Positions 16,274-26,410 of a stretch of 44,632 nucleotides of DNA are shown here, piece after piece; positions within the stretch are counted from its first letter, which is position 1, and every line of letters begins with the position of its first letter. This DNA comes from Sideroxydans sp. GTDB lineage: Bacteria; Pseudomonadota; Gammaproteobacteria; Burkholderiales; Gallionellaceae. The notes under the pieces are model-generated. The model was given only the letters and a program-made list of their open reading frames with translations, ran no database searches and was not told the origin of the DNA. The stretch is from assembly GCA_016124455.1 (NCBI GenBank), contig WGNQ01000007.1, positions 1-44,632 of the forward strand. The letters run 5' to 3'. A program made the translations under genes and the position numbers.

Positions 16274-18796
16274 TTACCCCTGCAAACCGGCCGCACACTG
16301 GCGTATCGCATCCGCCATCTCATTTCCCGTCTGGTAACGCCCTTCCACCTGCTTGGACAACGCCTTATCGATGATCGCCACCACGCATGCCGGCACATCC
16401 GGCCTGACTGTCAGGATATCGGTCGCCGGCTCGCTGGCGATGCGGAACATCAGCTGCGCCATCGAGTCGCCCTCGAACGGCAGCTTACCACAGACCAACT
16501 GGTACAAACTCACGCCCAGCGAGAACAGGTCTGACTGTCCTTCGATTTTCTTGCCGGCCAGCTGCTCCGGCGACATGTAGGACGGCGTACCCAGCACCAT
16601 GCCGGTCTTGGTCTTGGAAGAGTCGGTAATCCGTGCGATGCCGAAGTCGGTCACCTTGACGGCATCGCTGTCCGGGTCGTACATGATGTTGGCCGGCTTG
16701 ATGTCGCGGTGCACCACATTGAGGGTATGCGCATAGCCCAGGGCATCCGCAACACGCGCCACGATATCCAGCACCTTGGGCAGCGGCAACAGATTGTCGG
16801 GCTTGGTGTAAGGCACCAGGTCCTTGCCCTTGAGGAATTCCATCGCGATATAGGCCAGGTCGTGCTCCTCGCCCGCATCGTAGATGGTCACGATGTTCGG
16901 GTGATTGAGGCGACCGGCCGTTTCCGCTTCGCGGAAGAAGCGCGCTTTCACCTCCTCCAGTTCGTCAGCCTCGAACTCCTGCGACAATGCCATGGTCTTG
17001 ATCGCCACGATGCGGCTGATCTTGGGATCCTTGCCCAGATACACCACACCCATCGCTCCCTTGCCGAGCTCCTTCTCCACTTCGTAGCGGCCGAGCATCG
17101 GCTTCGATACCCCCGCCTTGTCCAGCACCATGGTGCTGGCATTGGTCTTGCCCGAACCACCGCCGAGTATCACCGTCTCAGCCATCGCCTTGGATTGCGC
17201 CAGGCGCGCCTTCAGGTCGCGGAACCCGGGATTGTATTCGGCCATATACCTGAACACGGACTCTGCCTTGTTGAACTGGCGTTTGCGCTCGAAGTCCAGC
17301 CCCAGGTTGTAGAGTACATCCATCAGGCTGTCGTCCACCGGCACCTTGCGGAATTTGTCGAAGGCAATATCCAGTTGCCCCTGCCCCTGAAAAGCCAGGC
17401 CCAGCATGCGGTTGCTCTCGGCCGAATCGGCATCGGACTTGAGCTTGCCTTTTTCAGTGAGCAGGAAATGCTTGGTGGTCAACAGCAGATGGCCGACCAG
17501 CAGCATGCTGGCGGGCAGCATCAACTGCAGCCACATCGCCTGGGTTGTCATCAGCACGAAATGCGTAACCAGCAGTGCAACAAACAGCACCACGGTAATG
17601 GTCGCGCCAATCCCAGCCTTCAGGCGTGGCAACAACAGCGTGAGATACAGGGCCACCACCAGGAAGATCGCACTCTCCGCAGCAAAACCCCAGCTCGGTT
17701 CGACAAAGAAATCCTGTTTGAGGATGCTGGACACCGAGTTCGCCAGCGTCAGCACCGGCGCCATGCCGGCGGAGATCGGCGTCACCTGGGGCGTACCGAC
17801 ACCGGCTGCCGTAGCGCCGATCAACACGATCTTGTCGCGATATTTTTCCGTCGGGATCTTGCCGGTCAACACATCGTAGAACGAATCCACCGGAAACGCC
17901 GGCTTGCCATCACGATCGGCATAAAAATAGGTATGCATGCGCAATGCCGGATCGGTCGCAATGGACAGATTGCCGAGCCTGACGCCCTGGCCGAGGCTGA
18001 CCTGGATGTCATTCGGCCCGAGATTCAGGCTTTTTGCCGCCAACATCAGCGACAGCGACGGGTAGTACTGGTCGAAATAGCTGACCACCAGCGGCTCGGT
18101 GCGGATGCCGCCATCCACATCAGGCGTGGCATTGAGATGCCCGATGGCAAGTGCATGGCTGCCCAGCACCGGTATTGGAACCAGCGCGCCCGCGGCCGGG
18201 ATCGGCTGCGGGCCGCTGCCGCTGACGTTGGTCAAGGAATTTTGCTGCACATATGCCGGCAGCGGCTGGTCCGGCCGGCCTTGCGGCTGTCCCAGCTCGA
18301 AGAACATCGGCAGCAGCATGTCGTTGGCGCGAGCCATGCTTGCGCTGAGTTTCTGGTCGTTGTCGAGATGTTGCGCGGCCTCCTGCAGCAAGCCGCGCAG
18401 CTGTTCCACGTCAGCCTGGTCAGCGCTGTCCTTCAATGCGGAAGAATCAAGAAATGCCGAGATCTTGTTGATGTAGGCCAGCCCGGCGTCGGTCTGCGGC
18501 TCGAAAAACAACGAGGTATTGCCCACCACCTTGGCATGCCCGGCCGCCAGCAGGTCGAGCATCCGCGCCTGGATTTCACGCGGCCACGGCCAGCGCCCGA
18601 GATTGGCAATGCTCTGGTCGTCAATTGCGATAACCGCAATCTTGTCGCTGGGAATACGGGAAGACGCGCGCACGCCGAGGTCGTAAGCCTTGCGCTCCAG
18701 GCTTTGCATCAAATCGCTGTTTGCGCCGAACAGGAACAACAATGCGACCAGCAATCCGACAAACCAATCGGCTTTCCAGAACAGCATTTTTTTCAT
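16274..18796 (-). CDS. CHASE2-domain membrane Ser/Thr protein kinase
   Basis: An 840-residue sensor kinase. An N-terminal membrane helix is followed by a CHASE2 domain (~25-330, with DKIAVIAIDDQSI and GRWPWPREIQ), further membrane segments (~345-430), a TPR-like helical region, and a Hanks kinase domain (~569-835). Catalytic features: GKGAMG loop, VAIK lysine near 600, HRDIKPAN near 696, TDFG near 717 and SPEQ. Just before the kinase is NASTMVLDKAG with T555, a candidate autophosphorylation/FHA docking site. It is the first gene of the eight-gene block; GAGG precedes the ATG. It probably senses an envelope signal and phosphorylates block members. Confidence 0.94.
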   Translation of the reverse strand: MKKMLFWKADWFVGLLVALLFLFGANSDLMQSLERKAYDLGVRASSRIPSDKIAVIAIDDQSIANLGRWPWPREIQARMLDLLAAGHAKVVGNTSLFFEPQTDAGLAYINKISAFLDSSALKDSADQADVEQLRGLLQEAAQHLDNDQKLSASMARANDMLLPMFFELGQPQGRPDQPLPAYVQQNSLTNVSGSGPQPIPAAGALVPIPVLGSHALAIGHLNATPDVDGGIRTEPLVVSYFDQYYPSLSLMLAAKSLNLGPNDIQVSLGQGVRLGNLSIATDPALRMHTYFYADRDGKPAFPVDSFYDVLTGKIPTEKYRDKIVLIGATAAGVGTPQVTPISAGMAPVLTLANSVSSILKQDFFVEPSWGFAAESAIFLVVALYLTLLLPRLKAGIGATITVVLFVALLVTHFVLMTTQAMWLQLMLPASMLLVGHLLLTTKHFLLTEKGKLKSDADSAESNRMLGLAFQGQGQLDIAFDKFRKVPVDDSLMDVLYNLGLDFERKRQFNKAESVFRYMAEYNPGFRDLKARLAQSKAMAETVILGGGSGKTNASTMVLDKAGVSKPMLGRYEVEKELGKGAMGVVYLGKDPKISRIVAIKTMALSQEFEADELEEVKARFFREAETAGRLNHPNIVTIYDAGEEHDLAYIAMEFLKGKDLVPYTKPDNLLPLPKVLDIVARVADALGYAHTLNVVHRDIKPANIMYDPDSDAVKVTDFGIARITDSSKTKTGMVLGTPSYMSPEQLAGKKIEGQSDLFSLGVSLYQLVCGKLPFEGDSMAQLMFRIASEPATDILTVRPDVPACVVAIIDKALSKQVEGRYQTGNEMADAIRQCAAGLQG

Positions 18797-18909
18797 TGTT
18801 GCCTCGCCTGATTTCTTGTTTTTGCAACTGTTTATGGTCGGAATATTAAAACAATTTACAGAATCAAGCCATAACCCGTTTGATTTATTTAGGAATTATT
18901 CGGGCAGTT
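18797..18909 (-). promoter_or_regulatory. AT-rich leader upstream of the signalling operon
   Basis: A 113-bp intergenic stretch, AT-rich compared with its surroundings, between the usp stop and the kinase start. It should hold the promoter of the eight-gene block, since this is its only sizeable upstream gap. Candidates are TTGATT and TAATAT, but their 13-bp spacing is too short for a confident sigma-70 call. No terminator hairpin follows usp, so read-through from the sucCD side is possible. Confidence 0.4.
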
Positions 18910-19335
18910 TTACCTGACCACCAGCACAGGTAATTTTGCCAAGTGCAGCACCTTGTTCACCACCGAACCCAGCAGCAAGGTCGACAGCGTATTCTCGCCG
19001 CGCGCACCGAGCGCGATCTGGTCGACCTGCTGTTCTGCGGCATACTGCACGATCGCCTCCGCCGGCGTACCGATGCTGATATGAAAGGTGTAGGCCATGC
19101 CTGCGGCATCCAGCTTCTGGCGGGCAGCCGCAAGCGCAAGCAGGCCCTGCTCACGGTAATAATCGTTGACGGTATCCTGGTCGATGAACAGCTTCACATT
19201 GCCGGCCGTGATTTTCCATTGCACATTGAGCAGGAACACCTCTGGTGTTTCCTTGAGCCAGCCCCTGCTGGCAATCACATGCTCCACTGCATGCACTGCG
19301 CTATCCGAGCCATCCACGGGTATCAATATTTTCAT
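18910..19335 (-). CDS. Universal stress protein, UspA family
   Basis: A 141-residue single Usp domain. It begins MKILIPVDGSDSA and ends with the ATP-binding signature GARGENTLSTLLLGS (G-2x-G-9x-GS) and HLAKLPVLVVR, so it is the nucleotide-binding type. It follows the TerC-family gene by 12 bp and is probably the last gene of the sucC-sucD-terC-usp unit. The specific stress role cannot be read from sequence. Confidence 0.92.
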   Translation of the reverse strand: MKILIPVDGSDSAVHAVEHVIASRGWLKETPEVFLLNVQWKITAGNVKLFIDQDTVNDYYREQGLLALAAARQKLDAAGMAYTFHISIGTPAEAIVQYAAEQQVDQIALGARGENTLSTLLLGSVVNKVLHLAKLPVLVVR

Positions 19336-19347
19336 ATTGCCTCCTAA

Positions 19348-20091
19348 TCAATGCTTGCCGTCCGACATGCCGGACACCTGTTCATCGAGCAAATCGACCG
19401 CTTTCTCGGCAGCCGCCATACGTGCCGTCAGCCAGAAGCCGAGCAGCAGCACCAGTACCGCGCACACTGCGGGAAGCAGCCAATGCAGTGCACGCGGCAT
19501 ACCTTCCAGCGCATGTGCCACCATCCCTTCGCTCAGCAGCATCTCGCCTGCAACATAGCCAAGCAGCGCGCCACCGGCGTAGATAATGAACGGGAACCTG
19601 TCTATCAGTTTCAGCACCAGCTGGCTGCTCCAGGCGATGAGCGGAATGCTGACCAGCAAACCGAACACCAGCAGCAGGACGTTGCCGTGTGCGGCCGCAG
19701 CCACGCCCAGCACATTATCCAGGCTCATGATGAAATCGGCGATGATGATGGTGCGCACTGCGCCCCAGAGATGGGTGTTGGCCTGCACACTGGATTCGTC
19801 GTGCTCCTTTTCCGGCAGGATCAGCATGATGCCTATCCACAGCAACAGCAACGCGCCAATGAGCTTAAGGTAAGGCAGGCTCAGCAATTCCAGCGCGAAG
19901 AAAGTCAGCACGATGCGCAACCCGACCGCACCCACCACACCCAGCATCACCCCCTGTTTGCGCTGTTGCGCCGGCAAATTGCGGCAGGCCAGTGCAATCA
20001 CCACAGCATTGTCGCCACTGAGCAGGATGTCGATGACGATAATCTTGAACACGTCCACCCAGAAGTGGGGAGATGCCAGCATTTCCAGCAT
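19348..20091 (-). CDS. TerC-family integral membrane protein (YjbE-like)
   Basis: A 247-residue polytopic membrane protein with about seven hydrophobic segments. The two characteristic acidic motifs are LLSGDNAVVIAL in the first helix pair and MSLDNVLGVAAA in the middle, as in TerC/Alx/YjbE proteins linked to metal (often manganese) export. It starts 2 bp after sucD, so it is almost certainly cotranscribed with the succinyl-CoA synthetase genes. No yybP-ykoY-type manganese riboswitch is visible because there is no leader. Confidence 0.9.
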   Translation of the reverse strand: MLEMLASPHFWVDVFKIIVIDILLSGDNAVVIALACRNLPAQQRKQGVMLGVVGAVGLRIVLTFFALELLSLPYLKLIGALLLLWIGIMLILPEKEHDESSVQANTHLWGAVRTIIIADFIMSLDNVLGVAAAAHGNVLLLVFGLLVSIPLIAWSSQLVLKLIDRFPFIIYAGGALLGYVAGEMLLSEGMVAHALEGMPRALHWLLPAVCAVLVLLLGFWLTARMAAAEKAVDLLDEQVSGMSDGKH

Positions 20092-20093
20092 CG

Positions 20094-20975
20094 TTACCCC
20101 TTCAGCACTTTCTGCATCACACGCCCCATGTCGGCAGGATTACGCGTGATATGAATGCCGCACGCCTCCATCACCGCCAGCTTTTCCTCGGCACCGCCCT
20201 GGCCGCCGGAAATGATCGCTCCGGCATGCCCCATGCGCTTGCCCGGCGGCGCGGTAATACCGGCGATGAAGCCGACCACCGGCTTTTGCATGTTGTCCTT
20301 GATCCAGCGCGCGCACTCTTCCTCGTCGCTGCCGCCGATCTCGCCCACCATGATCACCGCATCGGTATCCGGATCGTCGTTGAACAACTTCATTACATCG
20401 AGATGCTTCATGCCGTTGATCGGGTCACCGCCGATGCCGACACAGGATGACTGCCCCATACCCAGTTCGCTGAGCTGTCCCACCGCTTCATAGGTCAGCG
20501 TACCGGAACGCGACACCACCCCGATGCGCCCCTTCTTGTGGATGTGCCCCGGCATGATGCCGATCTTGATTTCGTCCGGCGTGATCAGGCCGGGACAGTT
20601 CGGGCCGATCAGCAGGGTCTTCTTGCCCTGCATCTTGTAGCGCGTCTTCAGCATGTCGTGCACCGGGATACCCTCGGTAATGCACACCACGAGATCCAGC
20701 TCCGCCTCCACCGCCTCGTCGATCGCTGCTGCCGCACCGGCCGGCGGCACATAAATCACTGACACGGTCGCACCGGTTGCCTCCTTCGCCTCGCGCACGC
20801 TGGCATATACCGGAATATGCTCGAAAGTCTCGCCGGCCTTTTTCGGGTTCACTCCCGCCACGAAACAATTCGCGCCGTTTGCATACTGCTTGCAATGATA
20901 GGTATGGAACTGGCCGACCTTGCCGGTCATGCCCTGGGTAATGACTCTGGTATCTTTGTTGATCAGGATGGACAT
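20094..20975 (-). CDS. sucD: Succinyl-CoA synthetase, alpha subunit
   Basis: A 293-residue TCA-cycle subunit that, with SucC, converts succinyl-CoA to succinate with ATP/GTP formation. [20 protein letters not shown] is the CoA-binding start; [20 protein letters not shown] and [16 protein letters not shown] are family hallmarks. The phosphorylated histidine lies in [10 protein letters not shown]. The start at 20975 gives the standard length; the frame runs 37 codons further upstream into sucC, which is non-coding in this frame. AAAGG precedes the ATG and overlaps the sucC stop region. Confidence 0.97.
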   Translation of the reverse strand: MSILINKDTRVITQGMTGKVGQFHTYHCKQYANGANCFVAGVNPKKAGETFEHIPVYASVREAKEATGATVSVIYVPPAGAAAAIDEAVEAELDLVVCITEGIPVHDMLKTRYKMQGKKTLLIGPNCPGLITPDEIKIGIMPGHIHKKGRIGVVSRSGTLTYEAVGQLSELGMGQSSCVGIGGDPINGMKHLDVMKLFNDDPDTDAVIMVGEIGGSDEEECARWIKDNMQKPVVGFIAGITAPPGKRMGHAGAIISGGQGGAEEKLAVMEACGIHITRNPADMGRVMQKVLKG

Positions 20976-20979
20976 GTGG

Positions 20980-22143
<1,164 letters not shown>

Positions 22144-22164
22144 ATAGACCTTGCTCGTTCCCAC

Positions 22165-22182
22165 GTGCGCAATGCTGCGCAC
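22165..22182. repeat. 7-bp inverted repeat in the sucC leader
   Basis: GTGCGCA-ATGC-TGCGCAC, a perfect 7-bp stem with a 4-nt loop, 21 bp upstream of the sucC start codon. There is no T-run, so it is not an intrinsic terminator. It could be an operator-like palindrome or a stabilising mRNA hairpin at a tRNA-mRNA processing junction. Confidence 0.5.
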
Positions 22183-22242
22183 ATCGCAGGCGCAATGTTA
22201 CCGAATTATGCGGATCAACGCGGAGGAATATGGGAAAACGAA

Positions 22243-22318
22243 TGGTGCCGCTTGTCGGATTCGAACTGACGACCTACCGCTTACAAGGCGGTTGCTCTAC
22301 CAACTGAGCTAAAGCGGC
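22243..22318 (-). tRNA. tRNA-Thr (anticodon TGT)
   Basis: A 76-nt cloverleaf on the minus strand with a genome-encoded CCA. The acceptor stem GCCGCTT pairs with AAGCGGC. The anticodon stem-loop ACCGC-CTTGTAA-GCGGT gives TGT, reading ACA. TTCGAATC is the T-loop. It lies 12 bp downstream of tRNA-Lys. Confidence 0.97.
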
Positions 22319-22330
22319 AATTTCTGCAAC

Positions 22331-22406
22331 TGGTGGGTCGGCCGAGATTCGAACTCGGGACCAACGGATTAAAAGTCCGCTGCTCTACCGGCTGAGCTAC
22401 CGACCC
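22331..22406 (-). tRNA. tRNA-Lys (anticodon TTT)
   Basis: A 76-nt cloverleaf on the minus strand with an encoded CCA. The acceptor stem GGGTCGG pairs with CCGACCC. The anticodon loop CTTTTAA gives TTT, reading AAA/AAG. GAGTTCGAATCTC is the T-arm. It is the first gene of the tRNA pair, 22 bp after a strong promoter -10. Confidence 0.97.
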
Positions 22407-22428
22407 ATGTCCTGAAAAGGAACCGCGC

Positions 22429-22456
22429 ATTATACGGATCTAACCCGCAGTGTCAA
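22429..22456 (-). promoter_or_regulatory. Strong sigma-70 promoter of the tRNA-Lys/tRNA-Thr pair
   Basis: Perfect TTGACA (22451-22456) and TATAAT (22429-22434) on the minus strand with a 16-bp spacer. The sequence after the -10 is GCGCGG, a GC-rich discriminator typical of stable-RNA promoters under stringent control. The predicted start of transcription lies about 16 nt before tRNA-Lys. Transcripts may continue into sucCD. Confidence 0.9.
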
Positions 22457-22471
22457 CGCGACAGGCCTGCA

Positions 22472-23161
22472 TCAAGCAGTGCGATAGCGCGTTGGATCCG
22501 GCACTGCGGTCGCTGCAAACCCGGCGCTGCGTAAGCGGCACGAGTCGCACACACCGCAGGCGCGCCCCTGCTCATCGGCCTGGTAGCAGGATACCGTAAG
22601 GCCGAAATCCACCCCCAGTTGCACGCCCTGCCGGATGATCTCCGCCTTGGACAGATGCTGCAGAGGTGCATGCAGTTGCAGACGCTTGCCTTCGACCGCC
22701 GCTCTGGTGGCGAGGTTGGCCATCTGTTCGAACGCCGCCACATATTCCGGGCGGCAATCCGGGTAACCCGAATAGTCCACGGCATTGACGCCGAAAAAAA
22801 TATCCTGCGCCTGCAACACTTCGGCCCACGCCAGCGCCAGCGACAGCATGATGGTGTTGCGTGCCGGCACGTAAGTTAGCGGAATGCCGGTAGTCGGCTG
22901 TTCCGGCACGGCAATGTCGGCATCGGTCAGCGCCGAACCGCCAAACCCGGTCAAGTCGATGCGCACCACGCGATGCTCCACGGCACCCAGCGCCTGCGCC
23001 ACCCGCTCTGCGGCGGCAAGCTCGGCATGGTGACGCTGGCCGTAATCCACACTTAACGCATGGCAGGCGTAGCCCTGTGCACGCGCCATCGCCAGCACGG
23101 TGGCGGAATCCAGCCCGCCGGACAGCAGGACCACGGCATTCTTCTCAGCGCCCACGTTCAT
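22472..23161 (-). CDS. queC: 7-cyano-7-deazaguanine synthase
   Basis: A 229-residue enzyme making preQ0 from 7-carboxy-7-deazaguanine, ATP and ammonia for queuosine synthesis. [11 protein letters not shown] is the PP-loop; [14 protein letters not shown] and [13 protein letters not shown] are family hallmarks. The zinc site is formed by the C-terminal cysteines in SCYQ and CGVCDSC. Its start lies 17 nt inside the end of queE, so the two are translationally coupled. It is the last gene of the yebC-to-queC chain. Confidence 0.97.
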   Translation of the reverse strand: MNVGAEKNAVVLLSGGLDSATVLAMARAQGYACHALSVDYGQRHHAELAAAERVAQALGAVEHRVVRIDLTGFGGSALTDADIAVPEQPTTGIPLTYVPARNTIMLSLALAWAEVLQAQDIFFGVNAVDYSGYPDCRPEYVAAFEQMANLATRAAVEGKRLQLHAPLQHLSKAEIIRQGVQLGVDFGLTVSCYQADEQGRACGVCDSCRLRSAGFAATAVPDPTRYRTA

Positions 23162-23807
23162 TCCCCCACAGTAACTTGTGCAATTGCAGCTGCAGGCGCA
23201 CCGGCAAATGATCGCGCAGTATCCAGCTGGCCAACTGCTCCGGTGGCAGCTGCCCTTGTGCCGGCGAGAACAGCACTGCGCATTTCTGTTCCAGCCCGTG
23301 TTCGCGCATTACCTGCTTCGCCCACTCGTAATCGGCCTCGCTGCACAGCACGAACTTGATCTCGTCGTGCGTATGCAGGGCATCCAGATTGCGCCACAGG
23401 TTCTTCTCCGCCTCGCCGGATTCCGGCGTCTTGATATCGAGTACTTTCATCACGCGCGCATCAACATCGCTCACGTCCAGCGCACCACCTGTTTCCAGCG
23501 ACACTTCATAACCCGCATCGCACAACATGCGCAACAGCGCCGGGCAGGCCTTCTGCGCCATCGGCTCGCCGCCGGTGACCGTGACGTAGTGCGCAGAATG
23601 GCGCGCCACCTCTTCGAGTATCGCCTCCAGGGTCATGTTCTGGCCGCCGCTGAAGGCATAAGCGGTATCGCAATAGGTGCAGCGCAGCGGGCAACCGGTG
23701 AGCCGCACGAATACCGTCGGCAGCCCGGCACGACTGGTTTCGCCCTGCAATGAATAGAAAATTTCGCTGATGCGCAATTGCTGTGCGCTGGCAGAATTAG
23801 CGTGCAT
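23145..23807 (-). CDS. queE: 7-carboxy-7-deazaguanine synthase (radical SAM)
   Basis: A 220-residue radical SAM enzyme that contracts 6-carboxytetrahydropterin to 7-carboxy-7-deazaguanine. [11 protein letters not shown] is the QueE start signature. CPLRCTYC is the CxxxCxxC cluster motif, and VTGGEP the SAM-binding GGE region. I set the start at MHANSASA, 13 bp after the cpoB stop, with AGGTG upstream; the frame runs 26 codons further, but those overlap cpoB and look unlike the family. Confidence 0.95.
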   Translation of the reverse strand: MHANSASAQQLRISEIFYSLQGETSRAGLPTVFVRLTGCPLRCTYCDTAYAFSGGQNMTLEAILEEVARHSAHYVTVTGGEPMAQKACPALLRMLCDAGYEVSLETGGALDVSDVDARVMKVLDIKTPESGEAEKNLWRNLDALHTHDEIKFVLCSEADYEWAKQVMREHGLEQKCAVLFSPAQGQLPPEQLASWILRDHLPVRLQLQLHKLLWGNERGR

Positions 23808-23820
23808 GGAGCGCACCTGC

Positions 23821-24606
23821 CTACTTGAGTGTTGCCAGAAGTTTCTTGGCCTTGCCTGCCGCTTCGCTGGCGGGATATTTGGCAATGAGCTGCTTCAGGG
23901 TTTTCTTCGCACCCGCCACACTCTTCAGCGCCTGCTGGCAATTGGCGGTGCCCAGCATGGCATCGGGTGTATTCGGGCTGTATGCATAATGCGTGACCAA
24001 CTGCTGATAGCTGGTCAGTGCGTTCTTGTAATCCTGCTGCGCAAAATAAGACTCACCCAGCCAGTAGTGCACATTCGGCACGAATATCGAGTCCGGGAAG
24101 TTCTTCAGGAACTCCTGAAACCCGTTGATCGCGTTCTGGTAGCTTGCCGCGCGGAAAAATGCATAAGCGGCTTCATAGGCCCGGTCCTCGACCGCAGGGT
24201 CATAAACCGGTGCTGCATCCTGTTGCGCCTCCGTCCCGGCAGCCGGGACACCGCTGGCAGCCGCCGCTGCGGACTGCGGTGCAGGCGCAGAATTGTCTAC
24301 CGCCTCGAAACGGCGCAAACGGGTATCCAGATCGATATAAAAATCCTTCTGCCGCTTCTCCGCATCCTGCAAGCCATGCGCCAGTTCTTCGTTCTGGCCG
24401 CGCAACTTGCGCAAATCTGCGTTCAGCGTATCAATCTGCGTCTGCAAATCGATCAGCGAACGTCCTTGTGATTCTTCCAGCTTGGAGGTGCGCGCCTCGA
24501 GTTGCTGGATCTGCTTGCGTGCCTCATCGTCGCTCAACAGCCCCGCATGGGCGGAACCGGCGGCGGCGATGCAACATCCAGCCAACAGCAAGGCGCGCAA
24601 CCGCAT
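23821..24606 (-). CDS. cpoB: Tol-Pal accessory protein CpoB (YbgF)
   Basis: A 261-residue periplasmic protein. The signal peptide ends near GSAHA. Residues ~25-105 form a coiled coil (QQLEARTSKLEESQ, LRKLRGQNEELA) used for trimerisation. After an Ala/Pro linker, three TPRs follow (AFFRAASYQNAINGFQEFLK, YWLGESYFAQQDYKNALTSY). In E. coli CpoB links Tol to peptidoglycan synthesis by PBP1B. It starts 2 bp after the pal stop, as in most tol-pal operons. Confidence 0.95.
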   Translation of the reverse strand: MRLRALLLAGCCIAAAGSAHAGLLSDDEARKQIQQLEARTSKLEESQGRSLIDLQTQIDTLNADLRKLRGQNEELAHGLQDAEKRQKDFYIDLDTRLRRFEAVDNSAPAPQSAAAAASGVPAAGTEAQQDAAPVYDPAVEDRAYEAAYAFFRAASYQNAINGFQEFLKNFPDSIFVPNVHYWLGESYFAQQDYKNALTSYQQLVTHYAYSPNTPDAMLGTANCQQALKSVAGAKKTLKQLIAKYPASEAAGKAKKLLATLK

Positions 24607-24608
24607 GC

Positions 24609-25106
24609 TTAGTTGGCGCTGTAGTTCAGGTCGGTGCGACGATTCTGCTTCCAGGAATCTTCGTTATGACCAGTCGCCTTGGGCTTTTCCTCACCATAGC
24701 TGATGGTAGTCAGCTGGCTCGCATTGGCACCATCCAGCACCAATACCTTCTTCACGCCATCGGCGCGACGCTGGCCCAGACCGATGTTGTATTCGGTGCT
24801 GCCGCGCTCATCGCAATTGCCTTCCAGGCGGACCTTGCGGTCAGGATGTTCGCTCAGATATTTGGCGTGCGCCTGCAGCAACGGCTTGTCGGCATCCTGC
24901 ACCACGGACACGTCGAACGGGTAGTACACACTACGCTTGGCCAGGGTGCTATTCGGATCGTTCAGCGGATCGGCGACTACGGCAGCCTGAGGTGCAGCAG
25001 CAGCAGCGGGCTGGGCAGCTTCGGCGGTCGGCGCTTCCTTGGGTTTTTGGCTGGCGCACGCGGCCAGTAAGCTTACCAACAAAATACTCAATCCTGCTTT
25101 TTTCAT
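24609..25106 (-). CDS. pal: Peptidoglycan-associated lipoprotein Pal
   Basis: A 165-residue outer-membrane lipoprotein. The lipobox LAAC is at the end of a 17-residue signal sequence, so Cys17 would be acylated. After a Pro/Ala linker comes an OmpA-like domain with VRLEGNCDERGSTEYNIGLG and QRRADGVKKVLV, which bind diaminopimelate in peptidoglycan. It lies 23 bp downstream of tolB. Confidence 0.97.
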   Translation of the reverse strand: MKKAGLSILLVSLLAACASQKPKEAPTAEAAQPAAAAAPQAAVVADPLNDPNSTLAKRSVYYPFDVSVVQDADKPLLQAHAKYLSEHPDRKVRLEGNCDERGSTEYNIGLGQRRADGVKKVLVLDGANASQLTTISYGEEKPKATGHNEDSWKQNRRTDLNYSAN

Positions 25107-25129
25107 CGCGTCACCTCATCAGAAGAAAA

Positions 25130-26407
25130 TTATTGTTTGAGAAAAGGTCCCCACGTTGGTTCGCGGATGTCCCCTGATTGCGGAAACATTTTCTGCTTAA
25201 CCCGCCCGTCGCTGGAAACAGTGGATAATATACCACGCCCCTGATCCTCTGTGGCAAACAGAATAATCTTGCCGTTAGGCGCAAAGCTCGGTCGCTTCTC
25301 CCATCCGCCATCAGTCAGCAACTGTGCCTGCCCGGTCGCGAAATCCTGCGTGGCAATGTAGAAGCGCCCGTTCTCCAGGTGCGTGTAGGTGAAACTTTTC
25401 CCGTCCGGACTGTAGCGTGGAGAAAAATTATTACCGTCATCAAAGGTCAGTCGCTCGGACAGTCCGCTGCCGTCGACCGCCATGCGGTAGATCTGCGGCG
25501 TACCACCCTGATCGGAGGTAAACAGGATGTATTGCCCGTCGGGAGAAAAGCTCGGCTCGGTATCGATTGCGCCACTGAAGCTGATACGGCGCAGGCCGGT
25601 ACCGTCAGGATGTATCAGGTAAATCTGCGAACTGCCGTCGCGCGTCAGCACAATGGCCAGCTGCTTGCCGTCCGGCGACCAGGCCGGCGCACTGTTGCTG
25701 CCGTCGAAGTGCGCGAGCAACAAGCGCTGGTTGGTCAGCAGCGATTGCACGTAAATTACCGCGCCCCCCTGTTCGAAGCTGACGTAGGCCAGGTGGCTGC
25801 CATCCGGCGACCAGGCCGGGGACAGCAGCGGCTCGTTGCGCGACAGCACCGTCTGCTCGCCGTAACCATCGCTGTCCGCCACTACCAGCCGGTAGTTTTT
25901 CCCCTGGCGATTGACATAGGCAATACGCGTACTGAATACCCCGGGATCACCGGTGAGCTTTTCGTAGATCATGTCCGCAATACGATGTGCGATCGCGCGC
26001 AGCTGAGCGCCCGGGGCGGATACTGACTCGGCATCCAGCTCCGTCTGTTTGACCATATCCAGCAGGCGGAACTTCACTGCGATGCGTCCGTTGATCTGCT
26101 CCACCACACTGCCGATGGCCAGCGCATCGACGCCGGCCCAGTCGGTATACACCACGTCGCGCGGCTCATGCGGCGCCTTGCCTGCCGGGTCAACCAGGCG
26201 GAACAGGCCGGTACGTGCGAGATCGGCGGAAACAATACCGCTGATGCTCTGCGGGAGTTTTTCTTCGCCCGCGAACGGCACAATGGCAACCGGTATCTGG
26301 TTCTCGCCAGCCCCGGTAATTTCGATAGTCAGCGTTGCATACGACGGCAACGAGACACCGAACAGGGCCAGCATGACCAGGCAACGCAACATCAATATTC
26401 CTTTCAT
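25130..26407 (-). CDS. tolB: Tol-Pal translocation protein TolB
   Basis: A 425-residue periplasmic protein. A signal peptide ends near PSYA. The N-terminal alpha/beta domain (~25-165) precedes a six-bladed beta-propeller with repeated SPAWSPDGSHLAYVS-type motifs. The start at 26407 is an ATG 7 nt after AGGA; a TTG one codon upstream (26410) is less well spaced. TolB binds Pal and, through its N-terminus, TolA. Only 3 bp separate it from tolA. Confidence 0.97.
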   Translation of the reverse strand: MKGILMLRCLVMLALFGVSLPSYATLTIEITGAGENQIPVAIVPFAGEEKLPQSISGIVSADLARTGLFRLVDPAGKAPHEPRDVVYTDWAGVDALAIGSVVEQINGRIAVKFRLLDMVKQTELDAESVSAPGAQLRAIAHRIADMIYEKLTGDPGVFSTRIAYVNRQGKNYRLVVADSDGYGEQTVLSRNEPLLSPAWSPDGSHLAYVSFEQGGAVIYVQSLLTNQRLLLAHFDGSNSAPAWSPDGKQLAIVLTRDGSSQIYLIHPDGTGLRRISFSGAIDTEPSFSPDGQYILFTSDQGGTPQIYRMAVDGSGLSERLTFDDGNNFSPRYSPDGKSFTYTHLENGRFYIATQDFATGQAQLLTDGGWEKRPSFAPNGKIILFATEDQGRGILSTVSSDGRVKQKMFPQSGDIREPTWGPFLKQ

Positions 26408-26410
26408 CAA

